In this document: positions 39,793-52,241 of the stretch, piece by piece
How positions within the stretch are numbered: position 1 is the stretch's first letter
How the letters are laid out: each line of letters starts with the position of its first letter
Assembly (NCBI GenBank): GCA_030323305.1
Contig: CP106741.1
Location: 2,100,001-2,164,000, forward strand
From: Paenibacillus sp. CC-CFT747
GTDB taxonomy: Bacteria > Bacillota > Bacilli > Paenibacillales > NBRC-103111
Reading direction: 5' to 3'
Length of the DNA stretch: 64,000 nt
Position numbers and translations under genes: made by a program
Notes under the pieces: model-generated
Told to the model about the DNA's origin: nothing
Database searches by the model: none
Seen by the model: the letters and a program-made list of their open reading frames with translations, nothing else

Positions 39793-42283
39793 ATGGAGAA
39801 GCAGAGAGTATGGAACCGAATGGAATTGGCGATGGGGAATTGGACGCAAGGGGTTCAAACTAGTATGAGAAAGGCAGCCAAAGAAAACCGGCTGGTGCAA
39901 ACCTGGGTGGCGAAGAAATGGGCTTTTTTGTTAGTGGGGATGGCCTTTCTCTTGGGCCGGGCTACGATCCTCGATCAGCTGTCCCCTTTCGCCATCGCTT
40001 TTTTCGCCGTCGTTTACTACATCCGCAAGGACCTGGTGCCCTGGGTCGGGCTTTCGGTGGTGGCGGGGAGCCTGCTCTCTCTTCACTCCCATTCCGCCTA
40101 CCTGGCGGCCGAGCTCGCGGTTTTCTTGCTTATTCAGAAGGGAATGGAGAAGTACGAACGAACCGAGATCTCCTACGTCCCGATCATGGTCGGGATCACC
40201 ACCTTCCTGGTGCAGGTTTTCGCGTATCTCGTGAGTATGGACATGACCTGGTTCACGTTCGCCATGTCGGGAATCGAGGCTCTCCTCAGCTTCGTCTTGA
40301 CCCTGATTTTCATCCAGGCCCTGCCCGTCTTCTCCTCCACCCGCAAAAATTACGTGCTGCGTAACGAGGAGGTGATCTGCCTGATCATCCTGCTCGCCTC
40401 CGTCATGACCGGAACGGTAGGGTGGACCATCGGGCCCGTGTCGGTGGAGCACGTGCTGTCCCGGTACCTCATACTCCTGTTTGCGCTAGTGGGAGGAGCT
40501 CCCTTGGGGGCATCGGTGGGGGTGATCTCCGGGATGATCTTAAGCTTGGCTGACGCCAACGCCGTTTACCAGATGAGCCTGCTCGCGTTTGCGGGGATGT
40601 TGGGCGGCTTGATGAAGGAGGGAGGGCGCATTGCCGTAGCCCTAGGCATGCTTCTCGGCTCGTCCATTCTCTCTATTTATATCGGAACGCAGGCAACGGC
40701 CATGAATTCGACGTGGGAGTCGGCGGCCGCCGCGGTGCTGTTCTTCCTGACAGGCAAATCGATTCTCGGGACCTTGGCCAAGTATGTGCCGGGCACCCAG
40801 GAGAATATGAAAACGCACTACGATTATGCGAGACGGGTGCGTGATATAACGGCGGGGCGCGTGGAGCAGTTCTCGGAAGTGTTCCGCCAGCTCTCCAAGA
40901 GCTTCAAGCAGATGACCAATGACAATCCGGAAGCCAAAAGGGAGGCGGAAGTCGAGCATTTCATGAACGAGGTGGCGCAGAAGGCGTGTGCTTCCTGCTT
41001 CAAGCGGAAGACCTGCTGGAACAGCCAATTCTACCAAACCTATAAATATATGACGGAGATGATGTCAGCGGTTGAAGCGGACGAGGGGTTCGCGAAGCAT
41101 GAAATTCCGGCGGAATGGAAGAAGGCCTGCTCGAAGACGGAGCAAGTACTCCCGATCATGAAGCAGCAGTTCAGCCTGTTCCAGAACAACCTTCAATGGA
41201 AAAAGCAGATTCACGAAAGCCGGCAGCTGGTAGCGGACCAGCTGATCGGAGTCTCCCAGGTGATGGAGGACCTGGCCAAAGAGATCAAGCGGGAAGGGCA
41301 GGAGCTATTCCTGCAGGAGGAGCAGATTCGTCACGCCCTGGAGGAGCTGGGGCTGTCGATTCAAGGAATCGACGTCATTTCACTCGAAGAAGGGAATGTG
41401 GAAATTGAAATCATCCATCAATATGTCAAAGGCTTTGACGAGTGCCGCAAAATCATCGCTCCTCTTCTCTCGGATATTCTGGGCGAGACCATCACCGTAA
41501 AAAGGAGCATAACGCCGAACGGGGCGACGGCTTCGGGGTGGTTACCTTCGGGTCCGCCAAAACGTACGAGGTGGAGACCGGCGTGGCCGGCGCCGCCAAA
41601 GGCGGGGATCTGCTGTCGGGAGACAGCTTCAGCACTGTGGAGCTTGGGAACGGCAAGTTTGCGGTGGCGCTGAGCGACGGCATGGGCAACGGGGAAAGGG
41701 CCCGCGAGGAGAGCAGTACGGCGCTGACGATTCTGCAGCAGCTGCTGCAGTCGGGCATGGATGAGCGGCTCGCGATCAAATCGGTGAATTCGGTTCTGAT
41801 GCTGCGCACGTCCGATGAGATCTTTGCCACTGTGGACATGGCCTTGATCGACCTGTACAGCGCCCAGACGACCTTCATGAAGATCGGATCGACCCCGAGC
41901 TTCATCCGCCGGGGAATGAGGTCATTCCCATTACGGCGAACAACCTCCCGGTCGGTATCCTGAAGGAGATCGAAGTGGACCTGGTCAGCGTGCAGCTGCA
42001 GCCGGGCGATATTCTGATCATGATGACGGACGGAATCTATGATGCCCCGGGCTATGCGGTGAACAAGGAGCTGTGGATGAAACGCGCGATTCAGGAAATC
42101 GGCGCCGACGATCCACAGGAAATCGCCGACTGCCTGCTGGAGCGAATCGTGAGGCATCAGCACGGCGAGATTACCGATGACATGACGGTTCTCGTCGCAC
42201 GCATTGAGCGGTACCAGCCCGAATGGGCAACTTTCCGCTGGCCGGGCATGGCCCGGATCGAGCGGCCTAAGGTGGTGAGCTGA
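39793..42283 (+). CDS. spoIIE: Stage II sporulation phosphatase SpoIIE, two frame breaks
   Basis: An 830-residue membrane PP2C phosphatase that dephosphorylates SpoIIAA to release sigma-F. About ten spans lie in residues 50-330. A central FtsZ-interacting helical region follows. The C-terminal PP2C domain has GDLLSGDSFSTVELG, ALSDGMGNGERA and MMTDGIYDAPGY (metal-binding Asp/Gly). One A is missing at 41499-41503 and one G at 41911-41914. Repaired length matches the family (827 in B. subtilis). Confidence 0.92.
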
Positions 42284-42331
42284 AATGGTTAAGTGCATAG
42301 GGAGCTCCAATCGCAAAGCCATGATTCCGCG

Positions 42332-42357
42332 AGCCCGGGAGCCAAGCGGGCCTTTTT
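42332..42357 (+). terminator. spoIIE terminator
   Basis: AGCCCG / CGGGCCT around a nine-base loop, then T5. Confidence 0.78.
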
Positions 42358-42429
42358 GCCGGCAGCCGGAATACCGATGGTCCGTGTCGTTTGCCCAAGA
42401 CGGGGGCGGATGACCGGCTGCTTAGGTAC

Positions 42430-42469
42430 GCCCCTGTAACCGGAAGGGCCCTTTCGGTACGGGGCTTTT
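42430..42469 (+). terminator. Second hairpin between spoIIE and yabS
   Basis: GCCCC-TGTA-ACCGGAAGGG pairs with CCCTTTCGGTACGGGGC (G:U and a bulge), then T4. Confidence 0.65.
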
Positions 42470-42610
42470 GCGTTTTCTCGGAGGTTTAAACTCTCTCAAC
42501 TCCGGCCAAACTGATAGAGTAGCCAATGGTTGATGGGTTGATTCTACAGGGAAAAACGGCCTGCGGGCCGGACAGCCATTGGCCGACACCGGTAACGGGA
42601 GAGGATAAGC

Positions 42611-43377
42611 ATGAAACAGATTCTATTAATTACGGACGGCTGCTCCAACGTAGGCATCAGTCCTGTGATAGCGGCGGGACACGCCTTGTCCGAGGGCATA
42701 GTGGTCAATGTGATCGGGGTAATCGATCAAGGGGAGATCGGAGTGCTGGGCTCCGAAGAGATCGCCGAAATCGCGAAGGCGGGCGGGGGATTTCCCGAAT
42801 CGTGCCTTCGGTTACCCTTTCGCACACGGTACAGATGATGACCCGCCAGACAATGGCGCATACGATCCGCCAGGCGGTTAATGCGGAGCTGAGAGAAATT
42901 ATGGGCAGCGGGGATGTCGGCGAGCTTCCTCCTCCGAAGAGAGCCAAAATCGTGGCCGCCATGGACGACCTAAGCGAAACGGCTCCTCTGCAGGTGGCCC
43001 TTCTGGTCGATGCCAGCGCCAGCATGAAGCCGAAGCTGGGTGCGGTAAGAGAGGCCGTCCGCGATTTAATGGCAAGCCTTCAGGCCCGGGAGGGGAAGAG
43101 CGAGCTCTCGGTGTTCCACTTTCCGGGACGGGATTCCAGTGAGGAAATCCGCATGGATGCGGACTGGACGCGGGAGCTTGCAAAAATACCTAACTTATTT
43201 TATAACTTAAACATGAAGGGGACGACTCCGACGGGCCCTGCCCTTCTGCACACCATCCGTCACTTTAAGTCTGGCGGGGGCGGAGGGAGTCTGCCGGCCG
43301 TTGAGGACGGACTGCAGCTGGGGTCCCCAGGTACGGAAAACGGCGAGGACGGGATGCTCCGTGATTACATCGTTTGA
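42611..43377 (+). CDS. yabS: VWA-domain protein YabS, frameshifted
   Basis: A 255-residue protein. Residues 1-75 look like a degenerate VWA fold (ILLITDGCSNVG). The second half carries a full MIDAS-type motif, LLVDASASMKPK, with MKGTTPTGPALLHT. Function unknown; the gene is sporulation-linked in bacilli and sits with the kinase yabT. The frame breaks at the G5 run 42787-42791; one more G repairs it. Overlaps yabT by 17 bases. Confidence 0.85.
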
Positions 43378-44271
43378 CCGGCGGCTTCCGGCCGGGTATG
43401 TTCTGAACGGAAAGTGGAACCGCAACCGATACGAAGTGGTGCGCAGACTGGGCTCCGGAGCGAACGGAGCGGTGTTTCTCGTTCGAAGAGAGAAGACCGA
43501 GTATGCGCTTAAAATAGGATTCGACGCCGTCGACCACCAGTCGGAGATCAACGTGCTGGCCGATTTGTCCGGCCGAGAGGGCGCGTTCTCCGGTTATTTG
43601 AAGGATGTTGACGACGTACTTATAGAAGGGAGACCTACCCTTTCTATGTCATGAAGTATGTAAGAGGCGTGAGCCTTCGCGATTATGTGAGGCTTAAAGG
43701 GGCCGACTGGCTCAGCTTGGCCGGCCTGCGCCTCTTATCGCGACTGAATGAACTACATAAGCAAGGGTGGATTTTCGGTGACCTGAAGGCCGATAACGTC
43801 CTTGTCTCCGGTTACGGGGAGGCCGAGCTGGTCGATTACGGCGGCGTTACGGCGAAGGGACGGGCGGTCCGCCAATTTACGGAAATCCATGACCGCGCCT
43901 ATTGGCATGCGGGCAGCAGGACGTCGGACGAAGGCTATGATCTGTTCGCCTTCGCAGTGCTGTGCCTGCAGCTGGCAGCTCCGGACGCCGCCTGCTTCTC
44001 CAGCCGGATGCTTCCGCAGAACCGGAGCGTGGAGGTTCTTCTGGAGGAGGTTCGGCTTCAGCCGGCCTGCAGCCCCTATCGGGACTTTCTCCGCAAGGCG
44101 CTGCTCGGCCAGTTTCCGTCATCGGAGCTGGCGCGCCAGGCTTGGAAGGACGCGGTATATGGGATAAAGGAGAAGCCGGCCGGGGTCGCTAGGTCCTCAA
44201 GGTGGCTGCATGCCGGCTTTGCCGCTTCGCTTGGGATAGGCCTGTGGGCCTTTTATCTGTATCTAACCTGA
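43361..44271 (+). CDS. yabT: Membrane-anchored Ser/Thr protein kinase YabT, frameshifted
   Basis: A 303-residue Hanks-type kinase. Glycine loop RLGSGANGAVFLV, catalytic lysine in YALKIG, HRD-like FGDLKADNVL (catalytic Asp), DFG-like VDYGG. A C-terminal membrane span (about 282-300) and no PASTA repeats, as in B. subtilis YabT, which is DNA-activated and acts in sporulation. One G is missing at 43628-43630. GTG start. Confidence 0.88.
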
Positions 44272-44301
44272 AGGTCGGGAACGAAGGAAGGGATGGACGC
44301 C

Positions 44302-45721
44302 ATGGACCTGGTCGGCAGGGTAGAGGGTTTTATTAAGGAAGAGAAGCTTCTGAAGCCAGGGGATAGCGTGGCCGTGGCCGTGTCGGGAGGACCCGATTCG
44401 GTGGCGCTTCTGCATATCCTCTTTTTGCTGTCTCCCGTCTGGCAGTGGAAGCTTCTCGTTGTCCATGTCAATCACCGGTTTCGCGGGGAGGAATCGGACC
44501 GGGAGGCGGATTATGTCCGCTCCCTTTCTGCGCAGCTCGGCCTTCCTTGCGAAGTCGGAACTATCGATGTACCCGAATACATACGGCTTAGCGGCAAGAA
44601 CGGGCAGGAGGCGGCCCGCGAGAAGAGATACGCCTTTCTCTACGAAGCGGCAAGGAGGAATGGGGCGGAAGCGGTGGCGCTCGCTCATCATGCCGACGAC
44701 CAGGCGGAGACCGTCCTTATGCGGGTTTTGAGAGGAACCGGCATTTCGGGGTTAACCGGAATTCCTACCCGGCGGCCGCTAAAAAAAATGGAACTTATCC
44801 GCCCGCTCATCCGTATAACCAAGCAGGAGCTTGCGCAGTTTTGCCGGGACAGGGGCTTGTCCTACTGTTTTGACAGCAGCAACGCCGAGCGCAAATACAC
44901 CCGCAACCGGCTGAGGCTTGAGGTCATGCCCGTCCTGGCCGGCTATAATCCCCGGATCGTCGAATCCCTTACCCGTTTGGCCGAGGTGGCCGGCGTGGAG
45001 GACGACTATTTGGAGGGGCAGGCGAAGGAAGCTTTTACCCGGCTGGTGACGGTCGAAACCGGTGAGATGCATTTCTCCCGCGAGGATTTTACGGGGCTCC
45101 ATCTCGCTTTACAAAGGCGATTGATTAAACTAATATTAAATTATCTTGCGGGGGAAAACGGCTCTCTTGACTTTATCAGGATGGAATTAATCCGTAAGGC
45201 AGTACTTCAGAACAAGACGACGACCCTCACTCTGGATGTGAGCGAACGGCTGGTTATGGTCCGGGAGTACGACCGGATCCGGCTTACGGAGCGTCGGGAA
45301 CCCCGGGTTCTTTCTATTATATAGTCCCGGAGCCGGAGGGTGATTTGTTTATCCCGGAAGCGGGTATTAGTTTGAGGTATAAGGTCCTGAACGATCGGGA
45401 ATCCTTGCCCGGGAGGAAGGAACCGTCAACCAGTTACGCGGTGTTCGACCTGGATGCCCTCCACGGTCCCCTTGCGGTTCGCAGCCGCCGGGAAGGAGAC
45501 CGGATGGCCATTGCCGGGTTAAAGGGATCCAAAAAGTAAAAGATATTTTCATTGACGAGAAAGTGCCTCCCCGCTTGCGCAGCAGCATGCCGCTGTTGGT
45601 GGATGCGGAGGACCGGATTTTGTGGCTGCCCGGCTTGAAGCATTCAGGGTACGCCCAAGTAACACCGGGTACCACCCGCTATCTCGTCATGGAACGGATT
45701 CCACGCAAGCTGGACGGTTGA
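44302..45721 (+). CDS. tilS: tRNA(Ile)-lysidine synthase, two frame breaks
   Basis: A 473-residue essential N-type ATP pyrophosphatase that makes lysidine at C34 of tRNA-Ile2. PP-loop VSGGPDSVAL, then LAHHADDQAETVLMR and RNRLRLEVMP. One C is missing at 45301-45304 and one A at 45532-45536. Repaired length equals the family's (472 in B. subtilis). The ATG at 44302 is nine bases after GGAAGGG; the ATG at 44293 directly abuts that site. In B. subtilis tilS forms a complex with hprT that regulates ftsH; the same order is kept here. Confidence 0.9.
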
Positions 45722-45772
45722 CGTAATGTAAATTTCGGCCTATTCATAGGATATCAAGTAGGAGGGTTATCG

Positions 45773-46309
45773 TTGCAGAGGGATATACAGGAGGTACTTT
45801 ACAGCGAAGAGCAAATTCAGGCTAAGGTGAAGGAGCTCGGGCAACAAATCAGCCGCGATTTCGAAGGCCGCAACCTTTTGGTGATATGCGTATTGAAGGG
45901 TGCGTTTATCTTCATGGCCGATCTGGTCAAGAACGTCACCATTCCGCTCGATCTTGATTTTATGGCGGTTTCGAGCTACGGGGCGTCGACCAAATCCTCC
46001 GGAGTGGTCAAGATCATCAAAGATCTGGACGTGCCGGTGGAAGGACGCGATGTGCTTATTGTGGAAGACATCATCGACAGCGGCCTTACCTTGAGCTATC
46101 TGATCGATGTTCTGGAAAGAAGAAATGCGTTATCCGTTACGGTAGTGGCGCTCTTCGACAAGCCGGGACGCCGGACGGTCGACCTGGAGCCCGATTACAA
46201 GGGCTTTACCATACCCGATGCGTTTGTCGTCGGATACGGGCTCGACTTCGCCGAGAAATACCGCAATCTTCCGTTTGTCGGAGTGCTGAAGGAAGAAGTT
46301 TATTCCTAA
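45773..46309 (+). CDS. hprT: Hypoxanthine phosphoribosyltransferase
   Basis: A 178-residue purine-salvage enzyme. PRPP motif VLIVEDIIDSGLTL and GRRTVDLEPDYKGF are present. TTG start after GGAGGG. Intact, between two broken genes. Confidence 0.95.
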   Translation: MQRDIQEVLYSEEQIQAKVKELGQQISRDFEGRNLLVICVLKGAFIFMADLVKNVTIPLDLDFMAVSSYGASTKSSGVVKIIKDLDVPVEGRDVLIVEDIIDSGLTLSYLIDVLERRNALSVTVVALFDKPGRRTVDLEPDYKGFTIPDAFVVGYGLDFAEKYRNLPFVGVLKEEVYS

Positions 46310-46445
46310 AGCTTCGTTCGTATACAGTCCTCTGTTTCCTGGGATGGCGAGGTTCTTTTCCCGTGTCTGATCCGACATGGGCAGAGGGGCAGCGAGAGGG
46401 CTGTAAAACCGTTTTCCGGCCGCTTCCTGCGGGCGTTCAGTTCAG

Positions 46446-46475
46446 TTGAGAAGCCAAGATAGGCTGTGGTAAAAT
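46446..46475 (+). promoter_or_regulatory. ftsH promoter
   Basis: TTGAGA (46446-46451), 18-bp spacer, TAAAAT (46470-46475). Confidence 0.6.
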
Positions 46476-46507
46476 AAAACAAGTTGCCGCATGAGAGGAG
46501 GTTGGGG

Positions 46508-48498
46508 ATGAATCGGATCCTTCGAAATACAGGATTTTACTTGCTAATTTTCTTGGTTGTGATCGGAATTGTGCGATTTATCAGTGCCCAGAACGATCTG
46601 GAGGAGCAGATTTCGTACAGCAAATTCCGTGAGGAGCTCAAGAATACAGCTACCGCCCAACCGGGGGAAAAGATTGAGAAGGTTTCTTTGAAGCCGGAGG
46701 GTTACACGTACGTTATCAGGGGAAATACGCATCGGGCAAAAGCTTCAAAACCCGCGGCCCGATTGACGAGAGCGTTATTGCACTCATCGAGAAAAGCGGG
46801 GTAGAGGACACGTATGAGAAAATGGATGAGGGAAGCATCTGGATCTCGTTCCTGACGTCCATCGTACCGTTCGTTATCATTTTCATCTTGTTCTTCTTCC
46901 TGCTCAATCAGGCGCAGGGCGGCGGAGGCAAGGTGATGAACTTCGGCAAAAGCCGGGCGCGCTTGTATAACGAAGAGAAGAAGCGCGTTACCTTCGAAGA
47001 TGTGGCCGGCGCCGATGAAGAGAAGCAGGAACTGGTCGAGGTCGTTGAATTCCTCAAGGATCCGCGCAAATTCGCTGCCGTCGGAGCCCGCATTCCGAAG
47101 GGCGTTCTACTCGTAGGGCCTCCCGGAACAGGGAAAACCCTTCTCGCCCGCGCCGTTGCCGGCGAAGCCGGCGTGCCGTTCTTCAGCATAAGCGGATCGG
47201 ACTTCGTCGAAATGTTCGTAGGGGTCGGGGCATCCCGTGTTCGTGACCTCTTCGAGAATGCGAAGAAGAACGCACCTTGTATTATCTTTATCGACGAGAT
47301 TGACGCCGTAGGACGTCAGCGTGGAGCCGGTCTCGGCGGGGGTCACGACGAGAGAGAGCAAACGCTCAATCAGCTCCTCGTCGAGATGGACGGATTCGGA
47401 GCGAACGAGGGAATCATCATCGTGGCGGCCACGAACCGGCCGGATATTCTTGACCCGGCGCTGCTTCGTCCGGGACGCTTCGACCGTCAGATTACGGTAG
47501 ACCGTCCGGATGTGAAGGGCCGTGAAGCGGTATTGAAGGTTCACGCGCGCAACAAGCCGCTGAACAAGGACGTCAAGCTGGACAACTTGGCCCGCTATAC
47601 GACCGGCTTTACCGGTGCGGACCTGGAGAATCTGCTTAACGAATCCGCTCTGATTGCCGCGCGCCGCAACCGCAAGGATATCTCCATGGCGGAAGTGGAA
47701 GAAGCGTTCGACCGCGTAATCGTCGGGACCCAGAAGAAGAGCCGGGTCATCAGCGAGCGCGACAAGCGCACCGTGGCCTACCATGAAGCGGGCCACGCGA
47801 TTATCGGCTACTACGAGCGCAATGCTCACATGATTCATAAAGTTACGATCGTTCCCCGGGGACGTGCAGGCGGCTACGTCATGATGCTGCCGAAGGACAA
47901 CGAGGATCCGTTGATCGTCACGAAATCCGAGCTGCTCGACCAAGTAACCGGCCTGCTCGGAGGACGGGTGTCCGAGGAGCTGTTTATCGGCGAAGTCGGG
48001 ACCGGTGCCTATGACGACTTCCGCAAGGCAACGGATATCGTTCGCCGCATGATTGTCGACTACGGCATGAGCGAGAAGCTCGGCCCGATGCAGTTCGGCC
48101 ATTCCCAGGGCGGTCAAGTGTTCCTGGGACGCGACCTGGGTCACGAGCAGAACTACAGTGATGCCATCGCCTACGAGATCGACCAGGAAATGCAGACGAT
48201 CATCCGCCGCTGCTATGACCGGGCGAAGGAAATCCTTAAGAAATATGAAGATAAGGTACATCTCATCGCCAACACGCTTCTTCATCGCGAAACCCTGGAT
48301 AAAGACCAAATCATTCAGCTGATCGAGAATGGTCACATTGACGGGGAGGAAGCCATTCCGTTCGGAACGCAGCCGACGGCGGCTCCCGGAGCGACGGAAG
48401 ATGTGAAGGTGAACATCCAGACCAAGGAAGCGGATCACGCATCCGGCAAGCTTGGATCGGATCGGGACGACAAGCAGGATTCCGATAAGAACGAATAA
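46508..48498 (+). CDS. ftsH: Membrane AAA+ zinc metalloprotease FtsH, frameshifted
   Basis: A 663-residue protease. Two membrane spans (about 7-27 and 118-138) flank an outer domain. The AAA module has Walker A GPPGTGKT (about 200-207) and Walker [13 protein letters not shown]. The protease site HEAGH is near residue 425. One G is missing at 46719-46722, in the outer domain. It degrades membrane proteins and, in B. subtilis, Spo0E and SpoVM, so it is needed for sporulation. Start ATG after GAGGAGG. Confidence 0.94.
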
Positions 48499-48508
48499 CC
48501 GAACATAG

Positions 48509-48535
48509 CCGGGGCCCCTAAGGCCCCGGTTATTT
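48509..48535 (+). terminator. ftsH terminator
   Basis: CCGGGGCC / GGCCCCGG, then TTATTTT. Confidence 0.8.
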
Positions 48536-48654
48536 TGTTTGTGAAAATTTATAAAGCTAGCCAGATTTGTTTCTCCTCCGAGACAGGGGGATTATAGAGG
48601 AACATTTCGCTTGGAAACCGGGCCGTTTTGCAGGTTTTCCGGGGATTTTCCTCA

Positions 48655-48683
48655 TTGACACCCAACATAAGATTATGTAAATT
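48655..48683 (+). promoter_or_regulatory. nadABC promoter
   Basis: TTGACA (48655-48660), 17-bp spacer, TAAATT (48678-48683). A NadR/NiaR operator is expected but not identified. Confidence 0.7.
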
Positions 48684-48784
48684 AGGTTTAAACTCTTTGT
48701 CTATGGCAAAAGTCACTAACCACGGAAACCAAGGTAGACCGTGCCGGCTGTCCGAAGGCGTGCCGGGAGTAGGGAGGAAACGGA

Positions 48785-49722
48785 ATGGAAGCTCTTGCGC
48801 TCGAACGCAAGGCGGAGCAGAACAGGGAACTCAAGGAACGGATTCTTCAGCTTAAGAAAGAACGCAACGCCATTATTTTAGCTCATTATTACCAGAGGGA
48901 TGAAATACAGGAAGTGGCGGATTTTCGCGGCGATTCGTTTCTGCTTGCCCAGAAGGCGGCGACGACGGAAGCGGATGTCATCGTATTTTGCGGCGTGCAT
49001 TTCATGGGGAAAGTGCCAAAATTCTAGCTCCTCACAAGACCGTCCTCATTCCTGACGAGCGGGCCGGCTGTCCCATGGCGGATATGGTTAATGTGGAAGG
49101 GCTGCGGGCTCTGAAGAAGCAGCATCCCAACGCGAAGGTCGTGGCCTACATCAACACATCGGCGGATGTCAAATCCGAGACGGATATTTGCTGTACGTCG
49201 GCCAATGCCATCAAGGTTATCAATTCCGTAGATTCGGATGAGATCATCTGGGTCCCGGATAAAAATTTGGGCGACTATGTATCAAAATTCACAAGCAAGA
49301 AAATGATCATCTGGGAAGGCTACTGCAACACCCATGATATGCTCACCGTTAAGGATGTCATGGAGATGAAAGCGCAGTACCCGGATGCCGAGTTTGTCGT
49401 CCATCCGGAATGCCGTCCCGAAGTGGTGAAGCTCGGCGATTTCGTCGGGAGCACGACGGCTATCATCAAATATTGCAAGGAATCCAGCGCCAAGGAATTC
49501 ATCGTAGGCACCGAGGATGGAACCGGTTATCAACTGCGGCTGGACAGCCCGGATAAAACGTTCCATTTTGCCACGAAGTATCTGGTGTGCCCTAACATGA
49601 AGGTCAACAATCTCAAGAAGGTCGTCAAATGCCTGGAGACGATGTCTCCCCAAATCTACGTGCCGCCGCAGGTAGCAGATAAAGCCCGGTTATCCTTAGA
49701 GCGCATGCTGCAGGTGAAGTAG
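48785..49722 (+). CDS. nadA: Quinolinate synthase A, frameshifted
   Basis: A 312-residue [4Fe-4S] enzyme joining iminoaspartate and DHAP. Cluster cysteines lie in [17 protein letters not shown] and [14 protein letters not shown] and HPECRPEV are conserved. One G is missing at 49006-49009. It leads nadA-nadB-nadC, all on one strand; B. subtilis has nadB diverging from nadCA. Confidence 0.92.
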
Positions 49723-49761
49723 CATGCGCTACTTCTTGTAAAGAGACAGGAGAACGAAGCC

Positions 49762-51380
49762 ATGATTCCCCGTTATTTAACCGATGCTGAGCTAACCCGT
49801 GTTCCGCGGCATGTCTGTGATGTGATGGTCATCGGCGCAGGTATCGCCGGATTGTTTACGGCCATCAAAGCGGCGGAAACCCGCAAGGTTTTGATGATCA
49901 CGAAGAAATCGTTGACCGAAAGCAACACACGCTACGCTCAAGGGGGAATCGCCGCGGTGATTTCCGAGGAGGATTCCCCTGCTTATCACCGGCAGGACAC
50001 CTTGCTCGCGGGGGCAGGCTTATGCTCGCCCGAAGCCGTTGACGTGCTCGTTCACGAGGGACCGGAAGGTGTGCAGGATCTCATCCGCATGGGGACCCAG
50101 TTTGACCGGGAGAACGGGGAATTCGCCCTTACCCGCGAAGGGGCACACAGCCAGCGCCGGATCCTGCATGCCCAAGGAGATGCAACCGGGGCGGAAATCG
50201 TCCGGGCGCTCTCGGAGAAAGCGTTGCAGCATCCGAACATTGAAGTATGGGACGATCATTTTGTGATCGATTTGGTTACGCAGGCCGGGGAGTGTACAGG
50301 AGCTTTGGTGCAGAAGCCGGACGGACGGCGCCTGTTCTGCCGTGCGGAAGCCACCATCCTCTGCTCCGGCGGAGCGGGTCAGCTCTACCGGTATACGACC
50401 AATCCGGAAATCGCGACGGCGGATGGAATCGCCATGGCCTACCGGGCGGGGGCGGATATCCGAGACATGGAATTCATGCAGTTTCATCCGACGGCGCTCT
50501 GTTATGCGAATGCTCCCCGGTTTCTCATCTCGGAAGCCGTTCGCGGAGAAGGCGCGGTGCTGCGCAACATCAACGGGGAACGCTTTATGGAGAAGTACGA
50601 CCCGCAGCTTGAGCTGGCCCCCGGGACATTGTAGCCCGCGCTATTGTCAGCGAGATGGAGAAAACCCACTCAACCTTTGTATACATAGACATTACGCACG
50701 AATCCCCCGAGATGGTCAAACATCGGTTTCCTACTATCTATGAATATTGCTTAACCTACGGGTTGGATTTAACGACCGATTGGATTCCCGTTGCTCCGGC
50801 TGCTCACTATATGATGGGCGGCGTAAAGACCGATCTTCATGGGGAGACATCGATTAGACGGCTTTTTGCCTGCGGCGAAGTTTCGTCCACCGGTGTTCAC
50901 GGAGCGAACCGGCTGGCGAGCAATTCTCTGTCGGAGGCCATTGTGTTCGGACGCCGGATCATCGAGCGGATAGCGGCTCTTCCTATACTGGAGAAAGGCG
51001 AGCCGGACCGTGTTTCTTCTTCCGCCCAGGCTTCCACGACCCCGGCTACTCAAATCCAAGAGAAGCGGCTCAAGCTCCAGAAGATTATGGTGCGGTACGC
51101 CGGAGTGAAGCGCTCGGAAACCGCCCTCCGAAAAGGGCAGGAGGAGCTTCTAAAGGAAGAAGGCCTGTTCGGCTGTTCCCTTACGGAGAAGGAAGAGTTT
51201 GAGCTGGCTAACCTGCTGACCTGCGGACTGATGACGATGGAAGCCGCCATAAGACGCAAAGAAAGCCGCGGCGGCCATTACCGGGAGGATTTCCCGGAGA
51301 GAGACGATTTGCTGTGGAAGAAGCACATCGTGTTCAACCGGAACAAAGGAACGACAGAGGAGTCGATTGATGATGTATGA
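49762..51380 (+). CDS. nadB: L-aspartate oxidase, frameshifted
   Basis: A 539-residue FAD enzyme that makes iminoaspartate for NadA. FAD motif VIGAGIAGL at residues 23-31; SNTRYAQGGIAA, FMQFHPTALCY, EAVRGEGA and HGANRLASNSL are family blocks. One C is missing at 50618-50622 (C5 should be C6: ELAPRDIVARAIV). The last 11 bases overlap nadC. Confidence 0.92.
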
Positions 51381-52241
51381 ATTGAACCTTAGGCTGGTGC
51401 GCAAGCAGATCCGGGAATGGCTGGAGGAAGACATCGGCACCGGAGATGTCACCACCTTGACGACCATTCCGGCGGACAGCCGCTCCCATGCGGTGATCCA
51501 TGTGAAGGAGGACGGCATCCTGGCGGGGCTTCCGGTGGCGGAGGCTGTTTTCGCCGAGGTGGATCCCGATTTGACGTTCACTCCCCAGCTGGTCGAAGGC
51601 AGCTCCGTTAGCAAGGGTACCGTGCTGGCTTTAGTCGAGGGGAGCACGCGCAGCATTCTGCTCGGCGAAAGGCTGGCGCTTAACCTAATGCAGCGCCTAT
51701 CCGGCATTGCCACGCGCACCCGCCAGTTTGTCGATGCCTTGGAGGGGCTGCCCGTCCGTCTCGTGGACACGCGCAAAACCACGCCCGGCCACCGGATGCT
51801 GGAGAAATACGCGGTCCGGGTGGGAGGGGAAGCAACCACCGCTTCGGCCTCTATGACGCGGTCATGATCAAGGACAACCATATCAAGGGGGCAGGCGGGA
51901 TCACCCAGGCGGTTCAGGCGGCTCGTGCCCACATTCCCCATACAATGAAGATCGAAGTGGAAGTGGAGACGTTCGAGCAGCTGGATGAGGCACTAGAAGC
52001 GGGCGCGGACATTCTTATGCTGGACAACATGAAGACCGCCGATATGGCGAAAGCCGTGAAAGGGATCCGAAATCACAGCCCTCATGTGGTCATCGAGGCA
52101 TCCGGAACCGTCCGGTTGGAAACGATAAAAGAAATCGCCTTAACCGGTGTCGATGTCATTTCCGTCGGCCGGCTGACCTATTCGGTGAATGCCTTGGATA
52201 TCAGCCTGGACCTTAACGGAAGGAAGGAGCAGTACCTGTGA
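51370..52241 (+). CDS. nadC: Nicotinate-nucleotide pyrophosphorylase, frameshifted
   Basis: A 290-residue quinolinate phosphoribosyltransferase. [22 protein letters not shown] and AVMIKDNHI are catalytic stretches; [10 protein letters not shown] and ILMLDNM follow. One G is missing at 51826-51829. ATG at 51370, seven bases after AGAGGAG. The stop overlaps the coaX start. Confidence 0.92.

Larger units (their letters stand above)
42284..42610 (+). other. spoIIE-yabS intergenic region
   Basis: 327 bases with two strong terminator-like hairpins (listed separately) and no supported gene. A short frame from 42284 runs through the first terminator and is not credible. No promoter pair for yabS stands out. 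Confidence 0.6.

Noticed and set aside
42284..42415. Short frame right after spoIIE
   Set aside because: It reads through a strong terminator and has no family or ribosome site.
46508..48498. Programmed ribosomal frameshifting as the reason for the broken frames
   Set aside because: The sites lack slippery heptamers and downstream structures in common, occur in dozens of unrelated genes, and families such as ftsH and lysS are read in a single frame everywhere known.
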